DNA from: Blasia pusilla
Lineage: Eukaryota > Marchantiophyta > Marchantiopsida > Blasiales
NCBI GenBank assembly: GCA_050084515.1
Contig: CM114275.1
Coordinates: 15,748,001-15,812,000, forward strand
DNA length: 64,000 nucleotides
Direction: 5' to 3'
Positions 34,834 to 46,839 of this stretch are shown here, one piece after another (position 1 is the stretch's first letter; every line of letters starts with the position of its first letter). The notes beneath the pieces are model-generated. The model made no database searches. It saw nothing but the letters and a program-made list of their open reading frames with translations, and was not told where the DNA came from. Made by a program: the position numbers and the translations under genes.

Positions 34834-37606
34834 CGCACACAAATTGAATTTTTTTAATATAATATGTGGAATATTATATGAATATTATATAATATGTGAA
34901 ATATCTTTTTCTGCACATGTGTCTGTTAAATAGAGAGGTGTTTTTAAATTAAAAAGACTCTGTAGTACAGATTATTGATTGAAAATTTTGTAAGAATTTT
35001 CTCACGGTTCCTTTCTTGTAAGGCAAACGTGCTACCGTTAAAAAAAAAAAACCAATTCGTGATAAAATAAATAAATAAAAGTGAAACACATACCCTCAAG
35101 AACAAGAACCCCATTAAAACTTCATAGGAACCGTTTTGGTAAGTAAGAATGGCTTTCGGTAAGCTCCGCACTTGGCCTAATTTAACTTTCTCCTCAAGCG
35201 AATCAAATGAAAGAAGAAAAGAAACTGAATGGAATATGCTGTTCTCCAGATCGGTTCCAAAGTAAACACGAAAAGCCATATCATATCCCTCACTCTAAAT
35301 TTAGGGGTTGGGCTTGCACCGGCGACAATCTCTCCACAACTTTTTGTCCCTTCCAAACTTGGACGGACTCCCATACTTGCACGTAGGGTTAGTGGAGGGA
35401 GAAGAGGAGAGAGAGGTTAGGGTTAGAATGTGCAAAATTCGTAGGAGAGCCATGATGGGATTAGTGTGAGTCATGAGAGGTGCTAAGTAGTGAATTAGCG
35501 GCTCCAAAAGCTCATCTTGGAATATACGAAGTCTCTCCTTGGGGAGTGAGAGGTGCGTACTTCTAGAAGGGAAATGAGTGAGGAAAACCAGCGAGTGAAA
35601 TGGAATTTCAAGTGGAGTATTATTATCGAGCACTAAAACCTTTGAGAGGAGGAGGTCGAAAGTTGTAGAATTGAAATGACTCCAAGGAATTTCCGAACTC
35701 GAAGAACAAACGATTAATGCAAAAGCTGAAAGACCTAAACAAATTTCCATGTCGAAAGAAGAAAACCGAAGGCACAAGAGAGTGATCAAACAACTATTAT
35801 TATTATGAGGCTCTAGAAGGTTTCCTTGGGAGTGGGATGTGACGAGTCTTGAAGGGAAAGGACCCCAAGTTTCGAGCATTTTGCGTTCAGGGTTTATGAG
35901 TTGAAGTACACCTATATTCCACTAGATAGTCGTAGAATTAAAAACGAGGGTTTATCTTATTTCTAGTACCGGAGGTTCACTTAAACCCCCCATTTTGAGA
36001 TAATAATGATGATTACGACGGAGATATATTCCTACGAACGACTCGTCGATAAAATTTCTTAGACCTTCACCCATTAGGATTTTTTTTCACACGGGGAGGT
36101 GAAAAGCATCCATCCGAGAACTCATCATGGGAAGGATTAAAAACCGCCACATGACCCAGCGAGAAAGAAGGGAAGTACGAGTGAACCCCAACACCCTCCA
36201 AAACTCCCAAAAATCGGTCTTCCATGTTCCCAGTTCAATCCCGAATGGCAAAGTCGTTAGAGCATCGTGAGCTCAAGTTATTAAACCCACCCCAACTGCC
36301 GACGCCGGGAAGTACCGCCGGACCCCAACCCCAACTCCCTCCCCGAAATCGGTTGCGTATGTCCTCTACTCTACCCACATGCCCAACTTCCACAAGTGCC
36401 TCCAAAACCACCTCCATCTCCCTCCACCAAAGCGAAGGAAGAGCATATAGCGGCCACCCGATCCGAGCAGAGGCGACGGAGTTGGGGGCGTTTAGAGAGG
36501 GGGCGAGTGTTCGAGGACGAGGAGGAAGTGGAGTAGCAGGAGGAGTGGCGGTGGTGGTGTAGTATCAGAAGTAGTCGTCGTCGTCGTCGTCATGGGATGT
36601 GGTGGCGGGGGGGACGGATCCGCGAGCTGCACCGTCAGATGCGTAGAGAATCGCGACTGCGGCATCTGCACCGTCGGTTAAACTGCAAAGTCGCGTCGCC
36701 GTCCTTAAAACAGAGACCTTGCTGCAGTAGCGACACGAACAACAGGACGGTAGTGACCCCATGATCGGCAGGAACAACAACAACCGACCCCGCCAACAAT
36801 CGGTGGGAGCGCAGAGGGAGTAGCAGAGCTCTCCGTCTCTGCACCGAAGAATTCCAGACCTCCGCAGGGAATCCGACCATCTGCTGAGCAGAGCAGAGCA
36901 GAGCAGAGGAGAGGAGAGGAGAGGAGGAGTTCTTCTTCGATAATGGTACACATTCCCACGGGTACGTTGGGGTGCATCGCCGCAATGCAATGGATGAATT
37001 GGCGCATCTGCGTTTCGCTCGCGGAATCGCCCGCTGTCAGCGCCGGGGCTTTGCTCGGTGCTCGCGGCGCAGAAAGACGTTGCGTGTGCTTCGGTTCGCA
37101 TGTGTGTGGGTTTAAGAGATTTAGGACGAGAATGGGAATTTCAATCATGTGGTGCAGATCGTTCGTTCGGGTGAAACTCGCGAGAGAGATAGATGTACAT
37201 GTGCGTGCACCTTTTTCTTAGACCGCGCGGAGTTGATAATGGTGCGCGCGCCTGTGGATCGTTGGGCGGTTCCGGTGGATTCATTGATCGCTTTTGGGGG
37301 CGCCTCGCTTTCACAGATTCTCGTCTCGCGTCGCGAATCTCGACGGATTCGTCACCCGCTTCAAGAATTGCGCGTTTGAATGGACTCGCGTTGTCGGCTG
37401 CCGCGATCGTCGTCGTCTCATTTCATGGGCCGTGGGATTGCCGATCGCGGAGCGCCTGAATCCCCCCCTCCTCTCAAAACTTGGGGCTTCTGAATTCTGT
37501 GCGTCTGTCCACGGGGACCGAATTACCACGGGACTTGATCCGTCCACGATCAACAGACACACAGAGAGAGAGAGAATTGGGAGAATCTTCCGATCGATCT
37601 CCACCC
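34834..37606. other. Intergenic, then GC-rich upstream zone of the 38.77-kb gene
   Basis: The stretch 34,834-36,100 is AT-rich with no recognised gene. From about 36,200 composition becomes GC-rich with CpG. A low-complexity run of GAGCA/GAGGA repeats lies near 36,885-36,930. Overlapping frames on both strands, such as 37101-36565, show no domain. This part may contain the promoter and 5' leader of the downstream membrane-protein gene. Confidence 0.45.
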
Positions 37607-37702
37607 CATGGACTCTAACAGTTCAGGATGCATCTTCCCATGCACTCTAACAGTTCGGGATGCATGTTCCCATGCACTCTAAGAGTTTGGGATCCATCTT
37701 TC
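37607..37702. repeat. 3 x 32-bp tandem repeat
   Basis: Units begin CATGNACTCTAA at 37607, 37639 and 37671 and share a GGGATNCAT core. They lie about 1.1 kb upstream of the CDS starting at 38774. Confidence 0.85.
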
Positions 37703-37742
37703 GAAGGTGGATCTTCCGATCCTCTTTCTGGACTCCAATCTT

Positions 37743-37745
<3 letters not shown>

Positions 37746-37783
<38 letters not shown>
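37746..37783. repeat. (GA)n microsatellite
   Basis: An uninterrupted GA run of nearly 40 bases. GA/CT runs are common in plant promoters and 5' leaders, which fits its place upstream of the 38.77-kb gene. Confidence 0.95.
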
Positions 37784-37784
<1 letters not shown>

Positions 37785-38278
37785 GAGGAGGAAGGGGAAA
37801 TCGTAGGCGTTTCAGTTTGAGACCAGTACCTGTGGAGGAGAGCGAGCCCGTCCGTCTACCAGAGAGTCCAATGAGAGCGGAGACTCTCATGCTCGCAATA
37901 GTTGTTTCTTGACAAACGTGGGTTGGGTTGGTTTAATTGGTGAATCAATTAAAAGAGGCTCTCTCTCACTCTTGCGGTAGTAGTAGAGTAGTCAATCCGC
38001 ACAGAAAGATGGAGTTTCAGTTCCTGTTCACTCTTTCTGTGAGGACTGAGGAGAACGGTCTGCCGTCGTTCACTGAGCATAACGGACATTTACATGGGAA
38101 CAAGGCTCCTGAACCATTTCGCCCGATGGCTTTGTGTGTGCAGGAAACACCTACTCCTGTTTTCGAAGGAAGTGCTTCGCTCATCCGAGAGGCAATTGAG
38201 CGAAGATCACGTGAAAGTGGATCGCCCGGGAGCGCTGGCAGTCGGGACATTGTTTGGACGACTACATTGGACTACTAA

Positions 38279-38444
38279 GACGTGCGTGTGAGTACTTCGT
38301 TAATATCGACTGCTATGGTTTTGGAGCGTAGAGGTCGACTGCTAAGGTTTTGGAGTGTAGAGACGTGCATGTGAGTACTTGGTTAATCTCGACTACTAAG
38401 GTTTCTGAAGTATGGAAAGGTCTTGGAGTGTAGGGAGTTGACTT
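38279..38444. repeat. 83-bp tandem duplication upstream of the membrane-protein gene
   Basis: Two diverged units start GACGTGCNTGTGAGTACTT at 38279 and 38362 and share a TCGACTRCTAAGGTTT-type segment and a TTGGAGYGTAG end. The unit includes a GTGAGT string that could serve as a splice donor, so the duplication may affect a leader intron. Confidence 0.8.
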
Positions 38445-38773
38445 AGTTGGGTGTTAGAAATCGCTTGTTCTAGAATTTTGGAGTTGTGGACTCCACGACT
38501 CAGATGGGATGCGAGATTCATTTCGGTTGTGGGTAAGTGCTTTCGTAGAAATTCATCGTTAGTAAGTCCGTGAACTTCACTTGTGACAATGAAATAGAAA
38601 CTGCCCCAAAACTTGTCTGAGTTGTACATTGGTCTTTGAGTCGTGAGAACTCACTTCGTGTGCCCATGCTCTGATTCCCAGCCAGAACCCTCCACATTTC
38701 TGTGGTGGCAATTGTCCATCAAAGCTGTCCTGACAGTGATTCTGCTCGTGCTGCCAGATCCAAGAGTAGAAGA

Positions 38774-41254
38774 ATGCGGTTTCCATCGGTGTCGACGAGA
38801 TTTCTACTCGGCCTGCTAATTGGGATTCTCATAGTAGGTGCTGAGGCTAGGCATGGAAAGTTTGGTCCGGAGAGAGACGCAAGTGCTTTGCAGCGGAGGC
38901 TTCTTGCTGATGGTTTTGAAGGCGATGGCCAGAAAACCCCAGAGAGCACTAATTCTGTAGTTAGGGAGGAAAAAGAAAAGGAGAAAATCGAGGCGTGGAC
39001 AGAGGACAAGAAACAGGAACCTGCAGCACAAGAAAAGAAGGTGGAGCCATGGTCCAAGCCAGAGGAGGCGACCAAGCCAGAGGAGCTTCAGGTAGAGGTC
39101 AAGAACGAGGAGGTGAAGACTTGGGAGAAGCAAGACGAGGAGCCCAAGTCAGAGGATAAGATAGAGGAGGCCGTCGAGACTCAGAATCCTAAGGTAGAGG
39201 AGGAGAAGCCAGTGGAGGTGAAGTCGTGGGAGAAGCACAACGAGGTGGTGAAGACAGAGGAGCCGAAGGTAGAGGACAAGCAAGAGGAGGTGATCAAACC
39301 AGACGAGACTAAGGTAGAAGACAAGGTAGTCAAGACTGAGGAGAAAACAGAGGAGACTAAGGTAGAGGGCAAGCAAGAGGAGGTAGTCAAGACTGAGGAG
39401 AACCAGCAGGAGGTCGTCAAGACAGAGGGGAAAACAGAGGAGACTAAGGTAGAGGACAAGCAAGAGGAGGTAGTCAAGAATGAGGAGAAGCCATGGGAGA
39501 ACCAGCAGGAGGTGGTCAAGACACAGGAGAAAACAGAGGAGACTAAGGTAGAGGGCAAGCAAGAGGAGGTATTCAAAACTGAGGTGCAGCCATGGGAGAA
39601 GCAGGAGGAGGCGGTCAAGACTGAGGACAAGAAAGAGGAGAAGCAGGAGGAGGCGGTCAAGACTGAGGACAAGAAAGAGGAGAAGCAAGAGGTGAAGACA
39701 TGGGAGAAGGAAGAGGAGGTTGTGGAGACAGAGAAGAAAGAGCTGAATTCATGGGACAAACAAGAAGAGGTGATCAAGACCGAGGACAAGAAAGATGAGC
39801 CCAAGCCAGAGGATGAGAAAGAATGGACCAAGGTAGAGGATACCAAGGAGGAGCAGAAGAAAGACGAGCCTAAGACACAGGAGAAGAAAGATATAGAGGA
39901 AACTAAAGTTGAGGCGAAGGGCCAGGATGAACCCAACTGGGAAAGGAAGGAAGAGCCTATCAAAGAGATTTCGACAGAAGTAGGTAAATTTGAAAATTTT
40001 GAGCACTTGGAAAACGAGTCCGCAGAGAAGGTAGAAGACAAGAAGGAAACCACCCGAGAAGAGAACAATGAGGTGAAGGAAGAGTGGAAAGAGTCCACAT
40101 CACAGGAGAAACAGACGGATGCCTCGGACTCCAAGTCAGGGGACGACTTAGATCAACCTCAGAAGGTTGGGGATGTTGTGAAAGAGGAATCTAAGGTTGT
40201 GGAGAAGCAAGATGAGCAGGTCGTGGAGAAGAAGAGTGGAAAGCCTGAATCAGAACAAACGAAAGAGGAGACAAGAGAGGAAAAGAAAGACGTGGAGGAG
40301 GTGAAGGTGGAGCCACTCGTCAAGAATATCAAGGAGAAGGCTCCACCACAGCCGAAAAGGAAGTCTCACGCGAAACAGGATGCCCAGACACAAAAGAAGG
40401 AGGTGGAAAAATCTGTGCAAGCAGAGATACCCATCCAACAGGACAAGTTAGATGGATCAAAGACGTTTGATTCTCTAGGCACGGGTTCTGTAGATTCTGA
40501 GACTCCCATTGATTCGGATCCTGACAGCGACGACACAGACTTTATTGACGAACTCTTCCGACTTCCCAAGAAACTAAAACAGACAGCAGAAAACGTGAAG
40601 GATAACATCCCTGGCTGGGAGAGGTTCTCGAATAACACCAAATCGTACTTCAATCACGCAAACCAACAGATTGAAGAGAGTTTTAGACCATTGATTGGAA
40701 AGGACTACGCCCCTTTGGTAGCCTATCTGGTTTCATACGGTCTGCTCTTACTCCCTCTGGGCATCGTCATGTTTTTGTTCGAGCGAATCAGGGCCATCTT
40801 TTCACTGCAGAAAGTTCTTCTGTTCATAAACATATACGTCGCCGCCTACTTTGCAGCTCTTGTAGTTGCTGCATTCATCCTGGGCGGTGAGCCAATGGAC
40901 TTCTTCCGAAACTACTCTCCTTCGAGCTACATCTTTCTGCAGCTGCTTCAAGCCTTTGGGTACATCATGTTCATGCTCCTACAAACGTTTGACCTCATCA
41001 CCACGTGCTCATCAGGCAGGATAGCAGCTAAATTCTCAGCAGTGCTCCAATGGGTGGTTGTCGTGGCTGTGGGATTCCACTACTACGTTACCGTGTTCCA
41101 CAGAGCCATGGCCAAGAGCAAACCACTCACGAGCTGGAAGGTGTACGCTATCTACAGTTTGGCCTTCAGCATACTGTGCTTGTTTGCGAGAATCGAGCGA
41201 GGAAAGAAGCTCTACATCCCTGTGGGTGACGAGTCGACAGACAAGAAAAACTGA
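38774..41254 (+). CDS. Signal-peptide, Lys/Glu-repeat, multi-pass membrane protein
   Basis: This uninterrupted 826-codon frame starts at 38774, the first ATG in the open frame. Residues 1-25 form a signal peptide (MRFPSVSTRF, then a Leu/Ile-rich core). Residues of about 50-590 are extremely rich in Lys, Glu, Val and Thr, with repeated KTEEKTEETKVE, KQEEVVKTE and KPWE-type motifs, and should be disordered or coiled. An acidic stretch (DSDPDSDDTDFIDELF) leads to about five membrane segments (roughly 645-670, 681-705, 719-743, 752-779, 788-807) and the tail RGKKLYIPVGDE. The C-terminal part resembles an uncharacterised plant transmembrane family whose motif includes HYYVTVFHR; I have no function for it. 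It is probably an endomembrane protein with the repeat domain on the lumenal side. No introns are needed in the CDS; the leader may be spliced. Confidence 0.9.
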   Translation: MRFPSVSTRFLLGLLIGILIVGAEARHGKFGPERDASALQRRLLADGFEGDGQKTPESTNSVVREEKEKEKIEAWTEDKKQEPAAQEKKVEPWSKPEEATKPEELQVEVKNEEVKTWEKQDEEPKSEDKIEEAVETQNPKVEEEKPVEVKSWEKHNEVVKTEEPKVEDKQEEVIKPDETKVEDKVVKTEEKTEETKVEGKQEEVVKTEENQQEVVKTEGKTEETKVEDKQEEVVKNEEKPWENQQEVVKTQEKTEETKVEGKQEEVFKTEVQPWEKQEEAVKTEDKKEEKQEEAVKTEDKKEEKQEVKTWEKEEEVVETEKKELNSWDKQEEVIKTEDKKDEPKPEDEKEWTKVEDTKEEQKKDEPKTQEKKDIEETKVEAKGQDEPNWERKEEPIKEISTEVGKFENFEHLENESAEKVEDKKETTREENNEVKEEWKESTSQEKQTDASDSKSGDDLDQPQKVGDVVKEESKVVEKQDEQVVEKKSGKPESEQTKEETREEKKDVEEVKVEPLVKNIKEKAPPQPKRKSHAKQDAQTQKKEVEKSVQAEIPIQQDKLDGSKTFDSLGTGSVDSETPIDSDPDSDDTDFIDELFRLPKKLKQTAENVKDNIPGWERFSNNTKSYFNHANQQIEESFRPLIGKDYAPLVAYLVSYGLLLLPLGIVMFLFERIRAIFSLQKVLLFINIYVAAYFAALVVAAFILGGEPMDFFRNYSPSSYIFLQLLQAFGYIMFMLLQTFDLITTCSSGRIAAKFSAVLQWVVVVAVGFHYYVTVFHRAMAKSKPLTSWKVYAIYSLAFSILCLFARIERGKKLYIPVGDESTDKKN
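39330..39694 (+). repeat. In-frame tandem repeats in the Lys/Glu domain
   Basis: AAAACAGAGGAGACTAAGGT recurs at 39344, 39431 and 39530 (offsets 87 and 99 bp, both multiples of three). A 42-bp unit starting GCGGTCAAGACTGAGGACAA is repeated almost perfectly at 39611 and 39653. All copies keep the reading frame, so the domain can lengthen by whole repeat units. Confidence 0.9.
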
Positions 41255-42870
41255 TCACTAGGGTGGGATTACTCGCCCCTTCAATATTCACTATGCTGAT
41301 TATCTTGAAAGCCACTGTAATCCGCTCATGAGATCCTCGGAAGAAGATGATTATCTTCTCATTCTTTTGGTTCCTCCCTCAGTTTCGAGTTGTCTCCTTA
41401 CTGAACCCAGCCGGTAGCTATACTCGGAGCAGAATTCAAGAGGCTGAGAGATAATAGGTGCTAATTTTGCAGGTCAAGCAATTCGTACCCGTAGCTTCTT
41501 GTGGGTTCTCACGTCAGGAGGCGAACCCTGTTCCACGCCATCTGTAAGTAGGCTTTCTTCCAGCCGTAGCACCAGAGGTGTCAGGCGCATTTGTACAAGT
41601 ATATGGCCCATTGCGACACCACATATTTCTTCTCGAGGTACAAAGAGAACGCCGAAATGCGTCCGGCTGAAGGAGGAGCTGCTGTGGTCAAGCGAACGAG
41701 GGTAGCTTAGGGTTTTCGATCTAGAAAGAAGAGTTAGTCGGTGGGAACAGGCATGGCAGAACACATTTGTAAGCATTGATCAGTTGTCATTCATTCATTT
41801 GATTTTTTCTAATGGCAGCTTTTAGCTCGTGGTGGTCAAGAGAGTATTCGATGGAGGTCGCAGTCGGCTATCACACAACAACAACAACAACGAATTCCTG
41901 GCTCGAAGTCCAGTGGCTCCGTCGGCTTTCTGTCGGCCTATTTTCATCCCACTACTTTCCACTCTTGAATCGTACCGATTACTGCTTTCAGCCTTCCCAA
42001 GAGGAGAGAATCGCAAAGTGGAGGGACATTCACTTCACTCCAGCTCAGGTCATTGACATATCCACAGATGGCCGAGAAATTGCAGATCTCAATCTGACAA
42101 TTCCGCTGCAGAGAGGGCCGCGATGCGCACTGTTGTTGGACCATCAAATTGACCACCCCCCGCGCTGTGGAACTCCGAAGTGGAGAACAAAGTTCCCTGG
42201 CCGTCGTGCTTCCACTCCACATGGAGTACGCTTCCACACCGACCTCCAACCCAACCCAAGCCACGCCATACCTCGCGATTTCTCTTTCCACCAAAACCCG
42301 TAGAATTGACATCCATCTCCTTGGGGCTCACAATCCGGAGAACACGCCATAGCGCCCCTGCCAAGTTCATGTCTGCGGATGACTGGAGAGAAGCAGAGGC
42401 CTCCTCCCACATTCAAAGTCGGCCTAGGCTGTGAGTAAAGAGGCGTGCAGCTCATAAACAGGACGACGCCTCTTCGCGAAGTCCACAGAAGTCGCAAATC
42501 TTCGCACTGGCCGGTACTTCAGAGCGCTCCCCAAACCTGTCTCACTCGGTCTCGGAGAAATTGGTGGAATCATCCATCGCACACACCACAAACAAACCAG
42601 CGCAAGAGAACTCGTCTCACTCCGCTCATCACTTCCATCATCATGTGGGGACTGTTGGGTTCAGAGGTTTAATCACTACTCATCAAACAATGCGGCTTAA
42701 CAGGGGTGCGAGGGAAATAAAAAAACTGTTTAAAAATTAAAGTATAATTTAGGAAATGAAGGAATTAATGATGCTAAAAACAAATTTACATCTTTTATAT
42801 AATAACATATAAAATATTTTTTTTACCCAGTTGTCATGAGTCAAATATAAAAGCGTTTGTAAATTAAAAA
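41255..42870. other. 3' UTR of the membrane-protein gene, then intergenic
   Basis: The first few hundred bases probably belong to the 3' UTR. From 41,500 to 42,650 composition stays genic and overlapping frames occur on both strands (41812-42303 plus, 42497-42144 minus). None has a domain or credible partner exons, so no gene is called. AT-rich repeat sequence starts near 42,700. Confidence 0.45.
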
Positions 42871-42966
42871 TGCGCTCTCCTATAATAATATAAATTTTTG
42901 TATGAGAAGCAAAATTAGCTAAAATAAGAGGAGAATAGCTCTAATGTATAAATCAAGTACTAGTGC
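42871..42966. mobile_element. Terminal-like motif pair
   Basis: A diverged copy of the dispersed motif (CTCTCCTATAATAATATAAA) lies at about 42869-42888. About 75 bp to the right, on the minus strand, a segment with CACAA/TTGTG arms ends in CTAG before T (near 42960), like a Helitron 3' end in reverse. The two are too close and wrongly oriented to be one intact element. Confidence 0.3.
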
Positions 42967-45900
42967 ACAAGGTTTGTACGGATTGTGAGCAACCGAAATT
43001 TCGCATGGTACTCTTATTGCATATTGTGAGTGGTTAAACAGGGTAGAATATGAGTATCATAAGTGTAGAACATGAGTATAATAAGTTTTTTTGGATTATA
43101 TACGTGTGGAAAGGGGTTGCTTTAGTTGGATATATCAAACATATATTAACAAAGTTTAGTTGCAAGAGTTGTATGTATGTTGAGGATATGAAGTTGAATA
43201 AAAATCTTGATTATGCAAGTAAAAGTTGATGAAAAATATTTCCAAATAGCCGAAGAAAAAATTGCATATGAATGAATTTGCAAGTGGAGGTGGCTTGTGT
43301 ATGCTTGCATGTGGAGTGTAGAATTTTAGATAGATGTGTTTAGAGAACCACTCAAAATATAATCAAGCAGTTTGAATGTGAAATATTGAATGTAAATGAA
43401 TCAAAGAGAACACAAGTGGGTATGATCTCAATCGATGTAAAACAATAATAACATAGACACTTGTGTACTTGAATCTGAGTTTTATTATTAGAGATTTTCT
43501 GAAAACACGCAAAAAAGACTGACGGGAAAAATTGCCAGAAAACTATGGCAATTTAGCCTCATTACCATAGCAACGCAACTTTAAAAATCTGCAAGCGTAC
43601 TTGAAGTAAATGAAGACAGCATGATGTGAATTTTGCCTAATGAGGTACAAATACATGACACTCTATCTCCTATAGTAAACACTTGGTTCTCTAAAGTCAC
43701 ATAACATAGATTTAAAATGTTGGTCCAAAATACGAGTCGTGGAGTGAACATGCGTAACAAAATATTGGATCCAAATCACGGGCTGTCCAAAGCTTTAGAA
43801 GACATTTTGGTTTTGCAAAATATCATGCATATCTTGAATCCAAAACACATATATTTCAGATGCAAGACTACAAATGCAATATGGATTCAATTGTCAACAT
43901 CTATAGTTTAAGCTTAGGATTATCCTGAACTAAATGCTCTGTGTCTTTGGAGAAGTCAGCAAATCCATCTTTTGCATTTCACTTGTTCCTTCACAGTCTC
44001 AAGCGCTAATAAGTTAGAAGCATGTTTATCATAAGTTAAATCTAAGCCCCAAGTAAGGTCGGATATTCGTGTAGATAATTGATTAGATTTCTGTTCAGCC
44101 TGACTCAATTCCGTGCATGCATTCTAGTAGACCTATAATGGTAGTGTAGGACGGGATGAGCACTGATTTGTTTGCATTTGAACTCCATCAATGTATTTTT
44201 GAGGCATCCCAATACATGGGACACCATTAATTGGATTAAATCTTCCTCGACATGGTAGTCTAATTCTAATCATGGTTCTCATGAGTCATCAAATGACAAA
44301 AATATAGTTTTGAGTACAATGTAGTTTTGAGTACTATGTAAACACTATAAATAAACCAAATACAGTATGTGCATATAAGAAATGTGACAAAATAACAAGT
44401 GAATAAGTTTTGAGATGAAATAATAGTCATCATCAACAAGTTAGAACTAAGAGATTAGATAATACCGTGATAGGAATGCAAGTGAAAAGAATGTAAATTG
44501 TACTAATATGATCGAGTATTTATTATTAGAAGCAATAACATAAATGAACAAGTACATGGAAATGAAACAACAATAAATATCATTAAAGCCAAGTATTCTG
44601 AGAATTGAAATTCTAGAGAACTATATAGAGAGACATAATCTCTTCTTCTGAAAAAGGCTATTATGAAGGAAAAGTGAAGATCTATATCAGCATGTATATA
44701 CATAACAACCATTACTATGATAATAAATATCCATTATTCAAGTATTCATCAAAGTAACAGAAGTACCAAGTGCATGTAATATCTGTAGTCTACCTACAAC
44801 AACATGAATCATATGAAATGCACAATATAATAAGCATCAAAAATTAGAAGTTATGTTGATTGCACAAAAAAGCTGATGTCAAATATTACTTATATAATAT
44901 TCAACAGCAAATAACAAGGATTTTTTGGTAGTGTACTATAAGCCAATGATCAAATTGAAATTATCATCTTTGGAATAATTTACATCAAGAAATTGAAGAC
45001 TGCATAGTGCAAGCCTCTATGTAGATATCATGCGTGATGCCTAACTCATGGGACACGCTTGCAGGAAGTACATAGCAGAAGACATATTCAGTATCCATTA
45101 CAATGGAATTGAAAACAACAAAGTCCACAAATGTATATTTGCATAGATGTCAAATTCTTGCTTGAGATTTAAAGTTGTGAAGAAACCTTATCTCATGCAC
45201 ACTTACGCTTGTTGGGAGAAGGCCACTGACATCATAACAATCATTTGTAACACTCTCGATTAGAGCTTCGGTTTTGGGGAGTGAAGAATTCTAAGGTACA
45301 CTAGAGCCTGAAAGTTTGTTAGCAGTAACACCAAGAGTAGATGATATAATAATGACATCTTCAAACTCTGGCAATAGAGGAAGGTGGTGTGGGTTGTCAA
45401 GATCAATCAACATAGCCTCGAATGGAGGTAATTCTCCTACAACACGTGTTGACTTCATTCTGTCAAGCAAGTGAGTTGCCTTTGTTGAAGTCAAGTCTAG
45501 CAGCATTCTCACGAGCATGTGCATTTCTAAACTACCACAATTGATCTAGCCTAATACCACCAGAGACAAGATTGAACAATCTTGTTGCATCCCTTCTTGT
45601 TAAAGTTGTTTCCTTAAAATCTACATTTTTGAATATGAATGTCTCTTTCTGAATTACTAATATTCACAAAGAAAATGTTGAGAGTTCAAAATTAGAAGAG
45701 AAGATGTACTACAAGATTGTAAATGATGTTGAGTATAGCAAGTGATGCCTACGGCAAGCCCATCCTGATTGATCCTACATAATTTTGAATCTTATTCTTA
45801 TATCTGACTAATAAGGGCTTAGATTTGAGGTCCAATGATCCCATGCTCCTAGAAAATTGACATGAATCGAAGCCTAAGTTATCTTAATACTTGATTTGGT

Positions 45901-46446
45901 TTTTTGTTGGCTGAGTGAACCTTGGACGGACTTCCTCTTGTTTCTTTTAGGGTCGCTTAGTATCTTACTTGCAAAATCCAAGTATGTTTCCGGAACTTGA
46001 GAATGGAAAGTCAAATTAGTACAAAGTACAAACATGCACTCAGAAAAATAGGATAATGCTTAATACTATAACTCTATTGGAGCCTGGTTTGTTGATAGAG
46101 ACAGTTTGTGATCAAATGTGTCTGGATTTGTCTCATGTTCGTACAATGGCAATCCATGAGTACTTTGTGAGGATTGTTCCACATGGGTAGAATGAGTATT
46201 TGGCCTTGTTGCACGTCCCTTCTCTATGTTGTTGCATGATGTCATTTTAATTAGACTCGCAGTAGAAAAATAAAATCGTTACGAGCTTAGTGTGCAAGTC
46301 TAAATACTTTGAAATCTTGAGATTGGAGTTGACAAAAAATTCTAAGTTGTTCCCTTGCTTTTATTCGTGATAACAAATACTAGCTAAACCAACTGCAAGA
46401 ACTGATTTGACAACTAACAAAAAATGTCTTGTTATAATGGCTCCTC
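42967..46446. other. AT-rich, decayed sequence
   Basis: No recognised family. A minus-strand stretch at about 45,680-45,290 has an open 77-codon frame (from 45524), with family-less protein-like sequence in another frame just upstream. It could be a decayed exon or mobile-element fragment. Confidence 0.4.
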
Positions 46447-46534
46447 GGCTTTTATGTCCCGTCATGGCATAACCAAGAACTAGTGGGTATGTTTAGGGCT
46501 TTTATGTTCTATCATGGCATAACCAAGAACTACT
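46447..46534. repeat. 50-bp-spaced direct repeat
   Basis: A unit with GGCTTTTATGT, CATGGCATAACCAAGAACTA occurs at 46447 and again at 46497. The first copy is followed by GTGGG and the second by CTCGG. Confidence 0.9.
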
Positions 46535-46839
46535 CGGAATGTTCTATTGTAGAATTTTCTATCCGAGTTATACCTAAGAGTTTCAAAATTAGATCTTGTG
46601 ATGTTTACCAATTTACCACTTGATAATATTTGAACTAAAATTTTCACAAGTTCATCATCATCATAAATCAAATAAATAAACAATGGTTAATGATCCATTG
46701 GTTGCTCCCACTTTTAAGTTAATATTGGCAGTGAGCATTATAGTATAATGCATTGCTATAAATGGTAGTTGGTGAAATGATTCATCTTGAATCCAAGAAG
46801 TGAATTATGGACTTGAAGGTCAATCTGATTTTACTCTAA

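Noticed and set aside
34965-35040. tRNA-like or SINE-like stretch on the minus strand (GGTAGCACGTTTGCCTT)
   Set aside because: It resembles a tRNA-type promoter box A, but box B is degenerate and no acceptor stem forms, so neither a tRNA nor a SINE is supported.
36565-37148. 178- and 147-codon minus-strand frames
   Set aside because: They overlap each other in a GC-rich low-complexity zone and look like shadows; no domain or splice support.
39181-40134. 317-codon minus-strand frame rich in Ser/Phe/Leu
   Set aside because: It is the complement of the Lys/Glu repeat region of the plus-strand membrane-protein gene; GAG/GAA/AAG repeats keep the opposite strand open.
41812-42497. Frames of 163, 122 and 117 codons on both strands
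   Set aside because: No domain, and the strands compete over the same bases; could be UTR or leader sequence.
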